Shown: in pieces, positions 11,831 to 24,191 of the stretch
Layout of the letters: each line of letters opens with the position of its first letter
How positions within the stretch are numbered: position 1 is the first letter of the stretch
Source of the DNA: Congeria kusceri
Taxonomy: Eukaryota; Mollusca; Bivalvia; Myida; Dreissenidae
NCBI GenBank assembly: GCA_027627225.1
Contig: CM051027.1
Coordinates: 84,569,951-84,633,950, forward strand
Length of the DNA stretch: 64,000 nt
Direction of reading: 5' to 3'
Translations under genes and position numbers: made by a program
The notes under the pieces: generated by a model
Databases searched by the model: none
What the model was told of the DNA's origin: nothing
The model's input: only the letters and a program-made list of their open reading frames with translations

Positions 11831-13051
11831 GAACCCTCTTATGAAAACAGTCCATTTCTAAACAAGACACTAAATTAAGATCAAAACGCTGACAGCGTAG
11901 AAAGACTGTTGGCGAGAAAAGGAACTAAGAGCAAATGAATTATGAGAGTATTTTTATCATAAAGAACATTTATTGAAGTAAGTCACCTGTCTATTATATC
12001 ATTTCTACAAAAAAATCTCGAAACTCATAGACTCCACTTAAAAATGGATACGCTGGTATTTGACTTAATTGAAGATGGAGATTCAGAAAAGTGTTTTGGA
12101 AATTCTAGCGCTCTTCCAATTCAATGCTATTTATCTACGACATTCTCATCATTATTTTTTTTGTAATTTGTGGGAGGCAAATATTTTTGCGCAAACTATT
12201 TAAAAAGCAAACAGAGTTACATGCATACAAGTCAATCTACAACAGGTAAATATAGTCGATGAACCGTATACGCTCGATCAATATTCATTGCTTTTTATCG
12301 CAAGCGCTTTGTTCTGTAAATACCAATTTAAATAAAAATAAGTTGATTTTGTAACATACATTCAAAACTCTCTTTAGAAGTACAATGATTTTCCATAATT
12401 CTTATGCATACGTAAAAAACAATTGCAATCGTTAATTGAGTGGTTACGATCGCTCCGCTCTATGTACTGCCTCAATATAAAGTTTTTAAACTTACGCAAT
12501 ATGATGTAATACGTAGTTAACCAGTCAACAGCACAAACAGATACGCTATCATACCTATGTGAATAGACATAACATGAATTCACTTGTAGATGTGGACTAA
12601 ATGTATTATTATTATTGTTTATTATTGTTTTAAATCAGATCTATTTCTTGTCATATATTCATAGAAAGTAGCTCGACAATCCTGCTCAGCGAGCGAAGTA
12701 CAGTAATTTATCGATTTACTGACTCGTAGCCTGCAAAGTAAAGAAGTAGTTCCCTCAAGACTGATTTCTAAATACACCTACTAAATCCTGTTGATTTGTG
12801 CCAACACATTAAAAAAACTGTGACTTAAGCTTCATGTATATTTGTCAGTGTTTCTGGATTTATTCATCCATCAATTGGGATGATGAAAGAAAATCCTATC
12901 AATTCTAAGGCACTTTTCTTGACAGCTCAATCATCAATGTCTTGAATATCTGTCTATTAGTTTCAGATTATTTTAGTCAGAAATGGTTTGATGTTTTTGT
13001 ATTATTGCTGGACAATTTCATTTAGAATATGACCATGATTTGGATTAAACA
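11831..13051. other. No recognisable feature
   Basis: AT-rich intronic DNA with a short TTATTATTATTG tract near 12606. Nothing else stands out on either strand. Confidence 0.4.
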
Positions 13052-13167
13052 TAAACAAGAGGGCCACAAGGCCCTAGGTTGCTTGCCTGAGGGCTAAGAA
13101 ACTAAACTGTTCTGAGCAATTTTTAAGAAGAGTGGGCAAAATATGTGACTTCTAGAGTGTTCACAGG

Positions 13168-14640
13168 CTTTTTAGCTCACCTGAGCACAACATGCTCATG
13201 ATGAGCTTTTGTGATCGCCTTTTGTCCATTGTCCGTCGTGAATCATTCGTCAACATTTACCTTGTGAACACTCTAGAGGCCACATTTATTGGCCAATCTT
13301 CATGAAACTTGGTCAGAACATTTGTCCCAATGATATATCAGCCGAGTTCGAAACTGGGTCATGTGGGGTCAAAAACTAGGTATCTAGGCCAAATTGAAGC
13401 TTGTGAACGCTCTAGAAGTCACATTTTTTGCCCAATCAACATGAAACTTGCTCAGAACATTTGTTCTAATGATATCTTGCCAAGCTCGAAAATGGTTCCG
13501 ATCAGTTGAAAAACATGGTCGCCAGGGGGCGGGGCAGTTTTCCTTATATGGCTATAGAAAAAGCTTGTGAATACTCTAGAAGTCACATTTTTTGCCTAAT
13601 CAACATGAAACTTGCTCAGGACATTTGATCTTATAATATCTCGGCCGAGTTCGAAAATGGTTCTGGTCCATTGAAAAACATGGCCGCCTGTGGGGGGGAG
13701 GGGTCAGTTCCTTATATGGCTATAGGAAAAGCTTGTGAACATTGTAGAAGTCATATTTGTTGCCCAATCTTCCTGAAACTTGATTAGAACATTTGTCCCA
13801 ATGATATCTCGGCTAAGTTCGAATCTGGATTATGTGGGTTCAAAAACTAGGTCACTAGGTCAAATTGAAGAAAAAGTTCGTTAACACTCTAGAAGCCACA
13901 TTTATTGGCCATTCTTCATGAAACATGGTCAGAACATTTGTCCCAATGATATATCAGCTGAGTTCGAAACTGGGTCATGTGGGGTTAAAAACTAGGTATC
14001 TAGGTCAAATTGAAGAAAAAGCTTGTGAACGCTCTAGAAGTCACATTTTTTGCCCAATCAACATGAAACTTGCTCAGAACATTTGTTATAATGATATCTT
14101 GCCAAGCTCGAAAATGGTTCCGATCAGTTGAAAAACATGGCCGCCAGGGGGCGGGGCAGTTTTCCTTATATGGCTATAGAAAAAGCTTGTGAATACTCTA
14201 GAAGTCACATTTTTTGCCTAATCAACATGAAACTTGCTCAGAACATTTGATCTTATAATATCTTGGCCAAGTTCGAAAATGGTTCTGGTCCATTGAAAAA
14301 CATGGCCGCCGGGGGGGAGGGTCAGTTCCTTATATGGCTATAGGAAAAGCTTGTGAACATTGTAGAAGTCACATTTTTTGCCCAATCTTCCTGAAACTTG
14401 ATTAGAACATTTGTCCTAATGATATCTCGGCCAAGTTCGAATCTGGGTTATGTGGGGCCAAAAACTAGGTCACTAGGTCAAATTGAAGAAAAAGCTTGTT
14501 AACACTCTAGAAGTCACATTTTTTGCCCAATCTTCATGAAACATGGTCAGAACATTTGTCTTAATTATATCTTGGCTGAGTTCGAATCTGGGTCATGTGG
14601 GTTCAAAAACTAGGTCACTAGGTCATATTGAAGAAAAAGC
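13168..14640 (+). mobile_element. Plus-strand family B HINE-like element nested in the minus-strand copy
   Basis: It starts TTTTTAGCTCACCTGAGCAC, the family B left end, then TTTGTCCATTGTCCGTCG. About ten core units follow with CATGAAACTTGGTCAGAAC, ATTTGTCCCAATGATATC and CTAGAAGTCACATTTTTTGC. Two larger blocks (13309-13860 and 13925-14470) repeat almost identically, giving the near-identical short frames at 13309 and 13925. No right hairpin or CTTGTT is seen, so the copy seems to lose its right end near 14640. Confidence 0.65.
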
Positions 14641-14809
14641 TTCAATTTCAATATGTACTTCAAAATTTTGAATGTCTGTTGTCACTTAAGTTTTCAAACC
14701 ATGATGATTAAGGCCGCATTTCCATCAGTCCGTATCAGTATATCCATATCCGTATAAAAATCTAACACAGGGAAAATTGTTCGACTAATGAAACTTCGAC
14801 CATTTGGCC
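14641..14809. other. Non-repeat spacer at the centre of the inverted pair
   Basis: Separates the plus-strand and minus-strand arrays. It contains AAGGCCGCATTTCCATCAG, then CCGTATCAGTATATCCATATCC, which could be the end of another small element. No right end was found. Confidence 0.3.
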
Positions 14810-16005
14810 CGCTTTTTATTAAATTTGACGTCGTGACCTAGTTTTTGACCCGATGTGACCTGGTTTTGAACTTATCCCAGATATCACTGGGACAAATGTT
14901 CTATGCAAGTTTCATGATGATTAGGCTATAAATGTGGCCTCTAGAGCGTTCACAAGCTTTATATTCAATTTGACCTAGTGACCTAGTTTTTGACCCCACA
15001 TGACCCTGTTTTGAACTTTTCAGAGATATCAATAGAACAAATGTTCTGGGCAAGTTTCATGAAGATTGGGCTATAAATAAGGCCTCTAGAGTGTTCACAA
15101 GCCTTTTAAAGTTTTCAATATAGCCACGTTAGAAAAACTGCCCCGCCTCCTGGCGCCTATGTTTTTCAATGGAGTGGAACCATTTTTGAACTCAGGTGAG
15201 ATATCTTAAGAACTTTGGAGCATGTTTCATGTTGATTGAGCAAACGATGTGACTTTTACAGTGTTCACAAGCTTTCTCTATAGCCATATAAGGAAAACTG
15301 CCCTGCCATCTGGCGGCCACGTTTTTCAACGGAGCAAAACCATTTTCGAACTCGGCCAAGATATCATAAGAACAAATGTTCTGAGCAAGTTTCATGTTGA
15401 TTAGGCAAAAAAAAGTGACTTCTAGAGTGTTCACAACCTTTTTCTATAGCCATATAAGGAAAACTGCCCTGCCCCCTGGCAGCCATGTTGTTCAATGAAG
15501 CGGTCCATTTTTCGAACTTGGCCGAGATATTATAAGCACAAATGTTCTCAGCAAGTTTTATGTTGATTGGGCAAAAAATGTGACTTCTAGAGTGTTCACA
15601 AGCTTTTTCTATAGCCATATAAGAAAAACTGCCTCGCCCCCTGGTGGCCATGTTTTTCAATGGAGCAGAACGATTTTCAAACTTGGCTGAGATATGATAA
15701 GAACAAATGTTTTTAGCAAGTTTCATGATGATTGGGCAAAAAATGTGTCTTCTAGAGTGTTCACAAGCTTTTTTTTTTTCAATTTGACCTAATGACCTAG
15801 TTTTTGACCCAACATGCCCCAGTTTCAAAAATATCTGAGATATCATTGGGACAAATGTTCTGAGCAAAGTTTCATGAATATTGGAAATAAATGTTGCCTC
15901 TAGAGTGTTGGCAAGGTAAATGTTGACAACGCACAACACACGATGGACAACGGACAAAAGGTGATCACAAAAACTCGCCATTAGCACGTTCCTCTTTTTT
16001 CTGAG

Positions 16006-17166
16006 TTTTTAGCTCGACTTTTTGAAGAAAAGCAAGCTATTCTACTAGCTCTGGCGTTGGTGTCGGCGCTAGGTTAAAGCTTTTCTGTAAACTAATTTTT
16101 CAGGAATGGCTTGAGGGATTTCAAACACTTATTCCGTATATTAAATTGCACCCATAGGCCAATTTTGATAACTCTAAATTTTACATTCCTGCGGCTGGGG
16201 ATGTGGCATCAACTTCTGATTTCCACTCTCTAACTAGAGAATGAATTTTATTATATGCTTTTCAGTGAAATATCAAATTTTTTTGGTGAAATAAAACTTT
16301 ATAGTTTCTCTGTTGGAACAGTAAAAATATAAGATTTTATATTTTCACTAACATAAAACAGACTATTTTTGCATAAATATCATCGATCTACAAGTAGTGG
16401 TTTACAAACCTTGGCAAATTTATATACATGTACAGTATGTACATGCATGTGTTTACATAAACACATGATAACATTCAACAAAATTATAATTTAGCGACAA
16501 CGACTCACAAAATATGGCACTTTTTTCCCACCTTACTAACGAGTGACAGTTTTGGAATCATTTATGACGTCAGAATACACGAAATTGTGACGTTTAAGCT
16601 TATCTCGCGCAATTTTATTTATTTATTGTCCAAAAGCATAAAATAAAAATTAATTTTTTGATTTCGGTTTAAGATCGTATTTTATATCACTCGTGATCAT
16701 AGAAAATTGATATTTTCATGAGTGGCTGTGGCACTTGTGAAAATATCCTTTTTTCTGAACACTAGTGAAATAAAATACGATCTTACACCAAAATCAACAA
16801 ATATCCTCTATTTCATACTTAGATACGCTACAGCAGTACTATACTTGGGATTGCATTTATTCAAGGTCAAGGTCATTGTTACCATAAACAGAAAAACAAA
16901 ATTCTGCTCAATAACTCGAGAACAAATTGAAATATTTTAATGAAACTCTATTTATAGATACCGGATAGCGAGACATTGTAGGAGATTGCATATGGGGTGG
17001 GTGGGGTCAAGGTCACTGTATTGAAAATTAGAACAATGCTTTCCATAAAGTAACTCTTTAATTGGCCACTACTATGAGTTTTGACAGTTTGTTTTAGAAA
17101 AAATGCCCCAAACTCGGACAAGTACAAGAAAAGTTAAGCGTGCTATTTTCCGACAGCTCTTGTTTT
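16006..17166 (+). mobile_element. HINE-like element, family A copy 3, with an insertion
   Basis: The left end is a T-run plus AGCTCGACTTTTTGAAG. The right end is CGTGCTATTTTCCGACAGC followed by CTCTTGTT, where the hairpin has decayed. Family A core words (GGGGTGGGTGGGGTCAAGG, TTTTAATGAAACT) occur only after about 16850. The middle, about 16340-16840, is unlike the family and includes the foldback at 16647-16806, so this copy appears to carry an insertion. Confidence 0.65.
16647..16806. repeat. Foldback palindrome, about 75-bp arms
   Basis: The left arm (about 16647-16725) and right arm (about 16730-16806) are inverted complements. Matching blocks include TAAGATCGTATTTTAT with its partner ATAAAATACGATCTTA, and GATATTTTCATGAGTG with CACTTGTGAAAATATC. 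The centre is near 16728 with almost no spacer. A TGACGTCA-like word lies just upstream (16565-16572). Confidence 0.75.
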
Positions 17167-18105
17167 TCCATGCAATTTAAACATCTATTGCCTTAAACAT
17201 AGATGTTATTGGACTTTTACTGGCTATTTAGTCATTTTACTGCTATAATATTGTATATAACTGCTCTTTGTTAAATAAACAGCAACAAATGTTAAAGTGC
17301 TTGCAATGCCTGGTGAAATTTTTGAAAAAAATTATAAACTATGAGTCGTTCAACAGTTGACCAAAAGAGATGCATTATCCATTTTGCCGAGACACATTTT
17401 CCCGATAGCTATGAAGAACATATTTCCTTGTTATTATTTATTTGTCTTGATGCATTATAGGAAATGTGTGATGTAAATCTGTCTTTGTGAATCATTGTTA
17501 CAGATTTATTTAATGTGGATGGTACATCTATGGATTGAACTTAAGCATAAATATAATTTTGGCAAACTCTAGAACCACAGTTTTAGAATCTAAAATATGG
17601 CATTGAAAATCAGTTACCTTGAGCAGTTTTGGTTTTTTTCTGGTTTGCTTGTATATATTTCTTGCTGAACAAAAACATTGTGTTACTCATTATACAACAG
17701 TCTTACCAAATGCAAACATAATGACACGGACATGACTATGGTGACAATAACAATATTCCTGTCATTGGCGTCATTACTTGACCTAGTTGGTATACGTTGG
17801 CAAATGACAGGCTTTCACTAAGCACATGCTGCTGTGCCAAAGCCCAATTCTCTATTTTTGTTGTTGTGTCACAGTATCTGTATTGTTTCTAGAACAGATA
17901 TGTCTATGGTTAATATATTAATGAACAACTTAATAAAAACATGTATCTTAGAAAACAACAACAACAAATAGTTTAATTTTATTTATAAAGGATTCTGTAA
18001 ATTATACATTTATGTATTATCTATAGAGAATGTATTTGTAAATACAAGACAAAGTACTGTAGAAAAATAGAATCTCTAAAAAGGCACTGTTTTTCGACTG
18101 TCAAA
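17167..18105. other. No recognisable feature
   Basis: AT-rich sequence with no open frame over 60 codons, no inverted repeat ends and no tandem array that I can see. Confidence 0.4.
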
Positions 18106-19592
18106 AATACAGTCGAAGCTCGATATTTCTAAGTTGTCCTGACCAATGAAAATACTTCGAAATAACGATTATTAACATTAAACATTTCTAGAATATCTTA
18201 AAAAGCACTTTTGTTTTAAAGAGGGTATGTACAATCTTATCAAATTTTTATAGACAAATATGAAAGTAAACTAAAACTGATAAAACTTTGATGAATAACA
18301 AACTAAAATTCCTTGAAATTAAGAGATTTACACCGTTAAAGTACTTTTCGTCTTCCAGTCGAAAACTCATTCATGTAAATTAGACATGTACAATGTTGGG
18401 AAATCCCCAATATCTGTTGCGTGTTGAGCTGTGAAGATTTGTTCATACGAGGGATGATAAAAAAAAAAATATAATGTAGAATTTTGTCATATTTTTAGAC
18501 ACATAATTATTTCATAGAAAAGAGTACATTAAAATAAACTGGAATATATATTTGCATCAATTTACAAAATTTCAGCGATTTTACTCTTCTCTGTTAAAAA
18601 TGGCAGGCATTTAAACTGAGTCACTATAGGCAACCCGGAGCACGTCAATTGGCATTCTGTGACGTCGTTAACGTCATTTTCTTCAGGCAAGATTTGGCGC
18701 GAAGGAAATGTTCTTGTTTCAATATTATCATTTTACTATTATTCAATATTTTCGGATATTTTAATTACACTATCTCATCAATGATTCTTGTGATGGAATC
18801 TCCGTAAAGAGGCCTTTCTCATCATGGTCCTGTGGCAATATGATAACCAGTCTCCCATACACTTGTACAGAGTGCTTTATGGCCTTTTGAATACCAATAT
18901 ATAAAACATATTTTAAAACATTCTGCATTTTAAGTATGTCTGATTACATTACAAATTTAGCATATAAACATGTATAATGTTAACACATGCATACACCATT
19001 TTACTGAATCAAGAAAGGAAATACCTGTTAGAAATATTTAAAATAAAATAATATTTACGCCATATTTTAAATCTGCATGTTCACTGAAAATTAAAATAAT
19101 TATGTAATTTGTCATTCACATTTTCTACTTATTGCTTACTAATCAACATGCATTAATCATGGAGAAATAAACCAAGCGAGACAGTTTGCATAGCTACCTG
19201 ACCATTGACTGTCCGTGCTGATCAAGCTAATTTAAGCTGAATGACGTTGTCATCGACGTGTCTTTTTTCCTTATCCATTCATGTCTCAGTGCTTACAATG
19301 CTATCTGAATATTCTATTGTTCTATGTGAAAACACGTGCCCTACTCAAAAACTGTATTTTACGCGGCTTCTTGATAAAATCAAATGTCTACATAGATGAT
19401 TTACAAATATCTTTACTCGATTTCATTACCACCAGAATTTATTTTATATAGTTGATCTTACAATTACATTTTTTCTCAATTGACGTTGTGCATCACCGTC
19501 ATATCAATACTGTTTTTATTAATAGGCAATCTTAAAATGAAGCCAACTTTTGGTATGATGTCAATGTATGTTTGTCTTACATGATACCAACA

Positions 19593-20962
19593 TTTTTCGG
19601 CGTTGCTGTCTACGATCACTTTTGACCTAGATTTCTTGCGATAATTATGCAGCGGGAAAATTGAATGCCAATAGAATTTGGCAAATTTTCTATTTTTAGG
19701 GAATGCAAACTTACAACAATGGTTTAATGTATACCAACAACTGTTGCATACTTTTGGGGATTAAAATGTACATGATTGTTTACATAAGCGGTTAAAATAA
19801 AGTTATAATCATATTTTCGACATACACTCTAGAATTGAACATAATTATGAACATGTCAAGATCAGAATATTATATTCGTTCTCAGAATTAATCCACTGTT
19901 TTGTTTAGCCTAGCGGCACGCTCTATAAATAACAATTGATTCTAGCGAGTACAATTACACTCATGATCATTCTAAAAATAGCGCGCGTTTAGCTGCCGGT
20001 GTATAGCTGTTATAATATACATGCATCAATTAGCGTCCAGTGAATCATAAGAGCGAATATTTCAATAAATTGGGTATTTATGTTAATAAACTTCCTGTGC
20101 ATGTTAATTTGAAATTGAATGGCGGTTGCCTTTTCTTAAGAATTAAATAGAATTGCACATTTCTATCAACATCTCCAGTAGATGTTAATCAACCTATAAA
20201 TATATCTTTCAAAAAATAAAATGTGGTGAAATAAGTAACGGAATACGTCGAACTGTTATTTATGTTACTTTTACTTCATTTTCATAGCATTAATACATTA
20301 TTTGCAATACCAATTATACACAGAAACCCTTGATACATCATAATCCTACCGAATATAATTTTAAATCGCCATAGTTAAATGAAATTTTATGTTTGTCTTA
20401 TCAAAAATGGAAGTCATCATTATTTCAAATGTGCTGAATGTTCCCTGAAGGTTGCTTTTCATAGGGATACACAGAATAATTGATTAACTGACTTAGAAAT
20501 GTGAATGTTTTATGCATAGATAACTTCCAAGATGAAGGTACCTGGTATATTACTTAAGAATAACTATACGCGTCATATACAGAATAATTTTCATTCATTT
20601 CTGCAGTTATTTTTGTACATTGTTAATTTGTTAAATTTGGCTGACAAATTTATAAAATAATGATGTTAATGTAAATTATTTAGGTTATTCATGTATCACT
20701 GGTGAAAACATGGGGCAGTACAAATATTAATAATTATTGAATTAATCACACATTAATTCTAGGATATGAGATGTTTTCGTATGGTGCTAAAAAAATCTGG
20801 GGTCCGAGAAGTCGCTTGTCTAGGTGGGGACCGAAAACTCTGGGGTCCAAGAAGCCATGTAGCCGATCATCTTGGCCCTCTTGTATTATATGTTTAGGGT
20901 AAAATGATATCTCATTATTAATGTCAACGCCGATTGTCTTTTTTAAAAGACATTTCTTGTTT
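19593..20962 (+). mobile_element. HINE-like element, family D copy 1
   Basis: Starts TTTTTCGGCGTTGCTGTC; the inverted partner CAACGCCG lies near the right end. It finishes with the hairpin GTCTTTT-tt-AAAAGAC, then ATTTCTTGTTT. The interior lacks the usual tandem core and instead has single-copy blocks shared with 59965-61396 and 61861-63010, such as GCAGCGGGAAAATTGAATGC, ATGGTTTAATGTATACC and GATCATCTTGGCC. No coding frame survives. Confidence 0.7.
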
Positions 20963-21636
20963 GAAGTAAGTATACTTATTTTGTACAGAATTTATTATCT
21001 ATTTACTTGATGTAATGCAAATAAATGGCGTGCTCCGCTTAACAGTTACCATCGTTATATTATCAAATAGATTAGGTGAATAACAACTTAATTTCACAAT
21101 ATTAGTTATTAAACATGTTCCATTTGAATCCAGATTCATTTTTATATAGGTTTTATTCAATTAAATTTATTTAGTTATTAACAATATTAAAAGTCTACGT
21201 TATTTGTTAACATCCCTCGTACGACACATGGACACGTTTTTTGTTTCTTCCACAAATACGATTAAACTTGTCGGTATGGGCGTAGCGCTAGGAATAAATT
21301 TGTTGTTATGAAGAAGTTCTTTAAAAAAACAACATATGAAACATGGTACATATAACTGATTATTGTTTTTATTTAATATTTTCTCGATCATATTCGTCTT
21401 CTATTTGGGTTGTTCAGATTATGAGAAAATGAAATGTTGATATTGAAATCATATAAATCCCCTTGAAAGATTGCAGTGCTGTAAAATAGTGATAGTGGCC
21501 GCACTACACAACTTGACTGGACGTTAAGTGTTTAATTACGATGTGTTGGATATTACGTTATTTTATTTTATTAAATATTTGATTCAATTGTTTGCATGTC
21601 CAATTTGTATACAAAAACCTAAATAATATTCAGATG

Positions 21637-22505
21637 TTTTTATCTCAACTTTTCGAAGAAAATGCAAGCTATTCTACTCGCCCCGGCATCGGCGTTGGCG
21701 TCGGCGTCCGAGTTAGATTAAAGTTTTTCGGTAAGCTAGTTTCTCAGGAATGGCTTGAGGGATTTCATTCAAACTTAAAACATTTATTCCCCACATTAAA
21801 ATGAACCTAGGGCCAAGTGTGGTAACTCTAGTTAGAAATTTGTCAAAATTATGGGCGTTTTTACACTTTGAAAGTTTACATCAGCTATATGGAAAGGTTA
21901 AAGTTTTTCGTTAAGCTGGTTTCTCATGAATGGCGTAAGGGATTTCATTTAAACTTAGAACACTTATTCCTTATATTAAAATGAACTCATGGGCCAATTT
22001 TGATAACTCTAGTTTGAAATTTGTCAAAATTATGGGCGTTTTTAAACTTAGAAATTTTATATATAAGTTATATGGAAAGGTTAAAGTTTTTTGGTAAGCT
22101 AGTTTCTCAACTTTTCGTTTCCACTCTCTAACTCGGGAATGGATTAAGCTAATGTAATGAAACTGCAAACATAGATACCTTATAGGGAGACCTGGCTAGG
22201 GATTGCATATGGGGTGGGTGGGGTCAAGGTCACTGTTACTAAAAACAGAAAAACGGTTTCCGCTCAATAACTTGAGAACAAATTAAGATATTTTAATAAA
22301 ACCTAATGCATAGATACCTTATATCAAGACCCCACTTGTGATTGCATATGGGGTGGGTTGGGTCAAGGTCAAGGTCACTGTTACTATAAATAGAAAAACG
22401 GTTTCTGCTCAATAATTTGAGAACGCATTGAGATATTTTAATGAAACTTAGTACATAGATACCTTATATCGAGACCTCGCTTGGAATTGCATATGGGGTA
22501 ACATA
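21637..22505 (+). mobile_element. HINE-like element, family A copy 4, 3'-truncated
   Basis: The left end is a T-run plus ATCTCAACTTTTCGAAGAA. It continues with CAAGCTATTCTACTCGCCCC, as in the copy at 49733, then core units of about 140 bp with GGGGTGGGTGGGGTCAAGG. The sequence breaks off inside a unit near 22500 without the hairpin and CTTGTT end. Confidence 0.7.
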
Positions 22506-22832
22506 ACCGAGTAGTTTAAGCGATCACAACCCCCAAAATGTGTGAAATCAAGCCGAGAGCAAACGCAGCCATAGCTGATGATAGATTAAGTGTGAAAATT
22601 GGTTTCAATCATGCCGATTAGCATGTGGAATTAACAATTGATAACTGCGTGTCAAAACGGGTGTTGTTACCGGATTAATGGGTTTGAAATAACGATAATT
22701 CGAAATAGTGGAGTTCCAATTTAACATCAAATTCCTAATTAAATTGAGAAGGAAAAAATCGGGACCAAAAATAAACTTCGAAATAACGAGAAATTTAGTT
22801 TAACTTTGTTCGAAATAACGTGATCTACTGTT

Positions 22833-23945
22833 TAATAAATCTTTAAAATTCCAAAATAATTGTAGATGTTTTATTTGGGATAAAGGAGTTTGAAATGTGA
22901 TCATTTCATCAGATTGGATATTCAACATGGCACCAAACATGTGCGTTCCATAACAATTCTGCAATATGTCTGCCAATGAAGACAAATGCTCCATATAGCC
23001 TTAAGAAGTGATGTTACATTTAGGCAACTAAGGATATTACCATGTTGAGTCTGTTATGAGGCAAATATGTGCAGCATCATGTCATGTACGCAATTACGGA
23101 ATATTGGGAAATTTCTTCCCAACCATAGCACAGTTGATAGTTTCTATTTAAGTAAGTATGTTATCATATGAACTTTTTCAACTTGGGCACTAACAAAACT
23201 TTAAATAACAAAAAAACTATGTAATAAATGATGCTTATTTGACTCATTTTATCATACATGTTATTGAAATTTGAAATTTTCTATTGTTCTATTGTATAGT
23301 TTAAATTATTGTGAGATTATATAAATGTCAACTTTAATTTAACAGCAGTTTGACTGACTCAGGTATTTGTTTGTAACATTATTTTTGTTAGATTGTATAG
23401 TAACTCCCCCTTGAATTAAACCAGCAGCCGTTTAGATTGCAGCCCTACTGAACTTTTAAGGTTACAATATGGCATCGCTGATATGTACATCTGTTTACTT
23501 CTGGGTCTTCCCTGCTGATTTAGTGTTAATCGACCTAACAGGTAAGAATTTACCTAAATGGTCATTGACGTCTGTCTGGTATTGGAGAGGTTTTCAATGG
23601 GCAGAAAATAGTATCAAGTGTGTAAAAACTATTTTATGGAAGAAATGCATACATGTAAGTTGAAAAAACTGTTAGTGAATACAATGATTGGGCAAATTTG
23701 GATGTGTCCTAGTGCCAAGGGACATAGTATCACTTAATTAGGACAAAGTTCATTTAATTAGGACTTATTTACTCATGAATAGAACTTCCTATCTTCTAGT
23801 TATGTCTTACCACTTCTTGGTTAATACTAAGTTTGTCCTTATTAGGACATGATTATTATCTCCTAATAAGACTTAGCATATCCTAATTATGAGGTAATTG
23901 AATACAACAGAATATAGTCTGCTGCTTCCATAGGAATGTGATCAG
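22833..23945. other. No gene; local TAATTAGGAC motif cluster
   Basis: AT-rich. Between about 23730 and 23890 the words TTAATTAGGAC, TTATTAGGAC, CCTAATAAG and CCTAATTATG recur in both orientations, suggesting a decayed palindromic repeat. The 64-codon frame at 23469-23663 has no recognisable domain. Confidence 0.35.
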
Positions 23946-24191
23946 TGGCCCCAGTTGCTCAAAACTTTAACGGCCAATTAAACTAACAGCCTGTTATCTT
24001 TATATGTAAATAACATTAATATAAGCCGGAAGTTGTTTATCAAACATTTTACAATTATTCCGGCATAACAATTTATATAGAATAACTAACAGTTTAATAT
24101 TTTTATTTTAAATTTACATAAATATCTTTATCCAAATTTTAACGGATGTTAGCTTAATTGTCCGTTAAAGTTTTGAACAACTCACCCCAGG
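23946..24191. mobile_element. MITE with terminal inverted repeats over 40 bp
   Basis: The left end reads GCCCCAGTTGCTCAAAACTT and continues TAACGGCCAATTAAACTAAC. The inverted right end reads GCCTGGGGTGAGTTGTTCAA and continues AACTTTAACGGACAATTAAG. The arms match over roughly 40 bp with a few differences. Total length is about 246 bp with an AT-rich middle and no coding. The superfamily is undetermined because I could not identify a target duplication. Confidence 0.75.

Larger units (their letters stand above)
13052..15990 (-). mobile_element. Minus-strand family B HINE-like element, split by an inserted copy
   Basis: Read on the minus strand, the right tip is at 13052: AACAAG followed by AGGGCCttgtGGCCCT-type pairing and GCCTGAG. 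Core units run 13080-13167 and resume at about 14810-15905. Each carries AGCAAGTTTCATG, TTCTAGAGTGTTCACAAGC and a CTATAGCCATATAAGGAAAA segment. The left portion at 15905-15985 (TTGTCCGTTGTCC on the minus strand) is degraded. The 207-codon minus-strand frame at 15364-15987 is made entirely of these units. The split model is inferred from unit order at the two junctions. Confidence 0.6.
18106..22832. mobile_element. Possible old pogo-like element, ends only
   Basis: The left end reads TACAGTCGAAGCTCGATATT. The right end, inverted, reads CAGTAGATCACGTTATTTCG. Aligned, these share CAGT-GA-C-CG-TATTTC. CTTCGAAATAACGATT occurs inside the left end and CTTCGAAATAACGAG inside the right. Subtracting the two HINE-like elements inside (19593-20962 and 21637-22505) leaves about 2.5 kb, a normal size for a Tigger/pogo transposon. 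No transposase frame survives. TGACGTCGTTAACGTCA at 18660-18676 is a palindromic double CRE-like word within it. Two unrelated fragments are the alternative. Confidence 0.35.

Noticed and set aside
15364..15987. 207-codon minus-strand frame, the longest in the window
   Set aside because: It consists of translated family B tandem units; the same units are broken by stops elsewhere, and it has no domain.
13052..17166. LTR retrotransposon, because similar arrays flank 14641-14809
   Set aside because: The flanking arrays are inverted, not direct, and no primer-binding site, polypurine tract or gag-pol frame exists.
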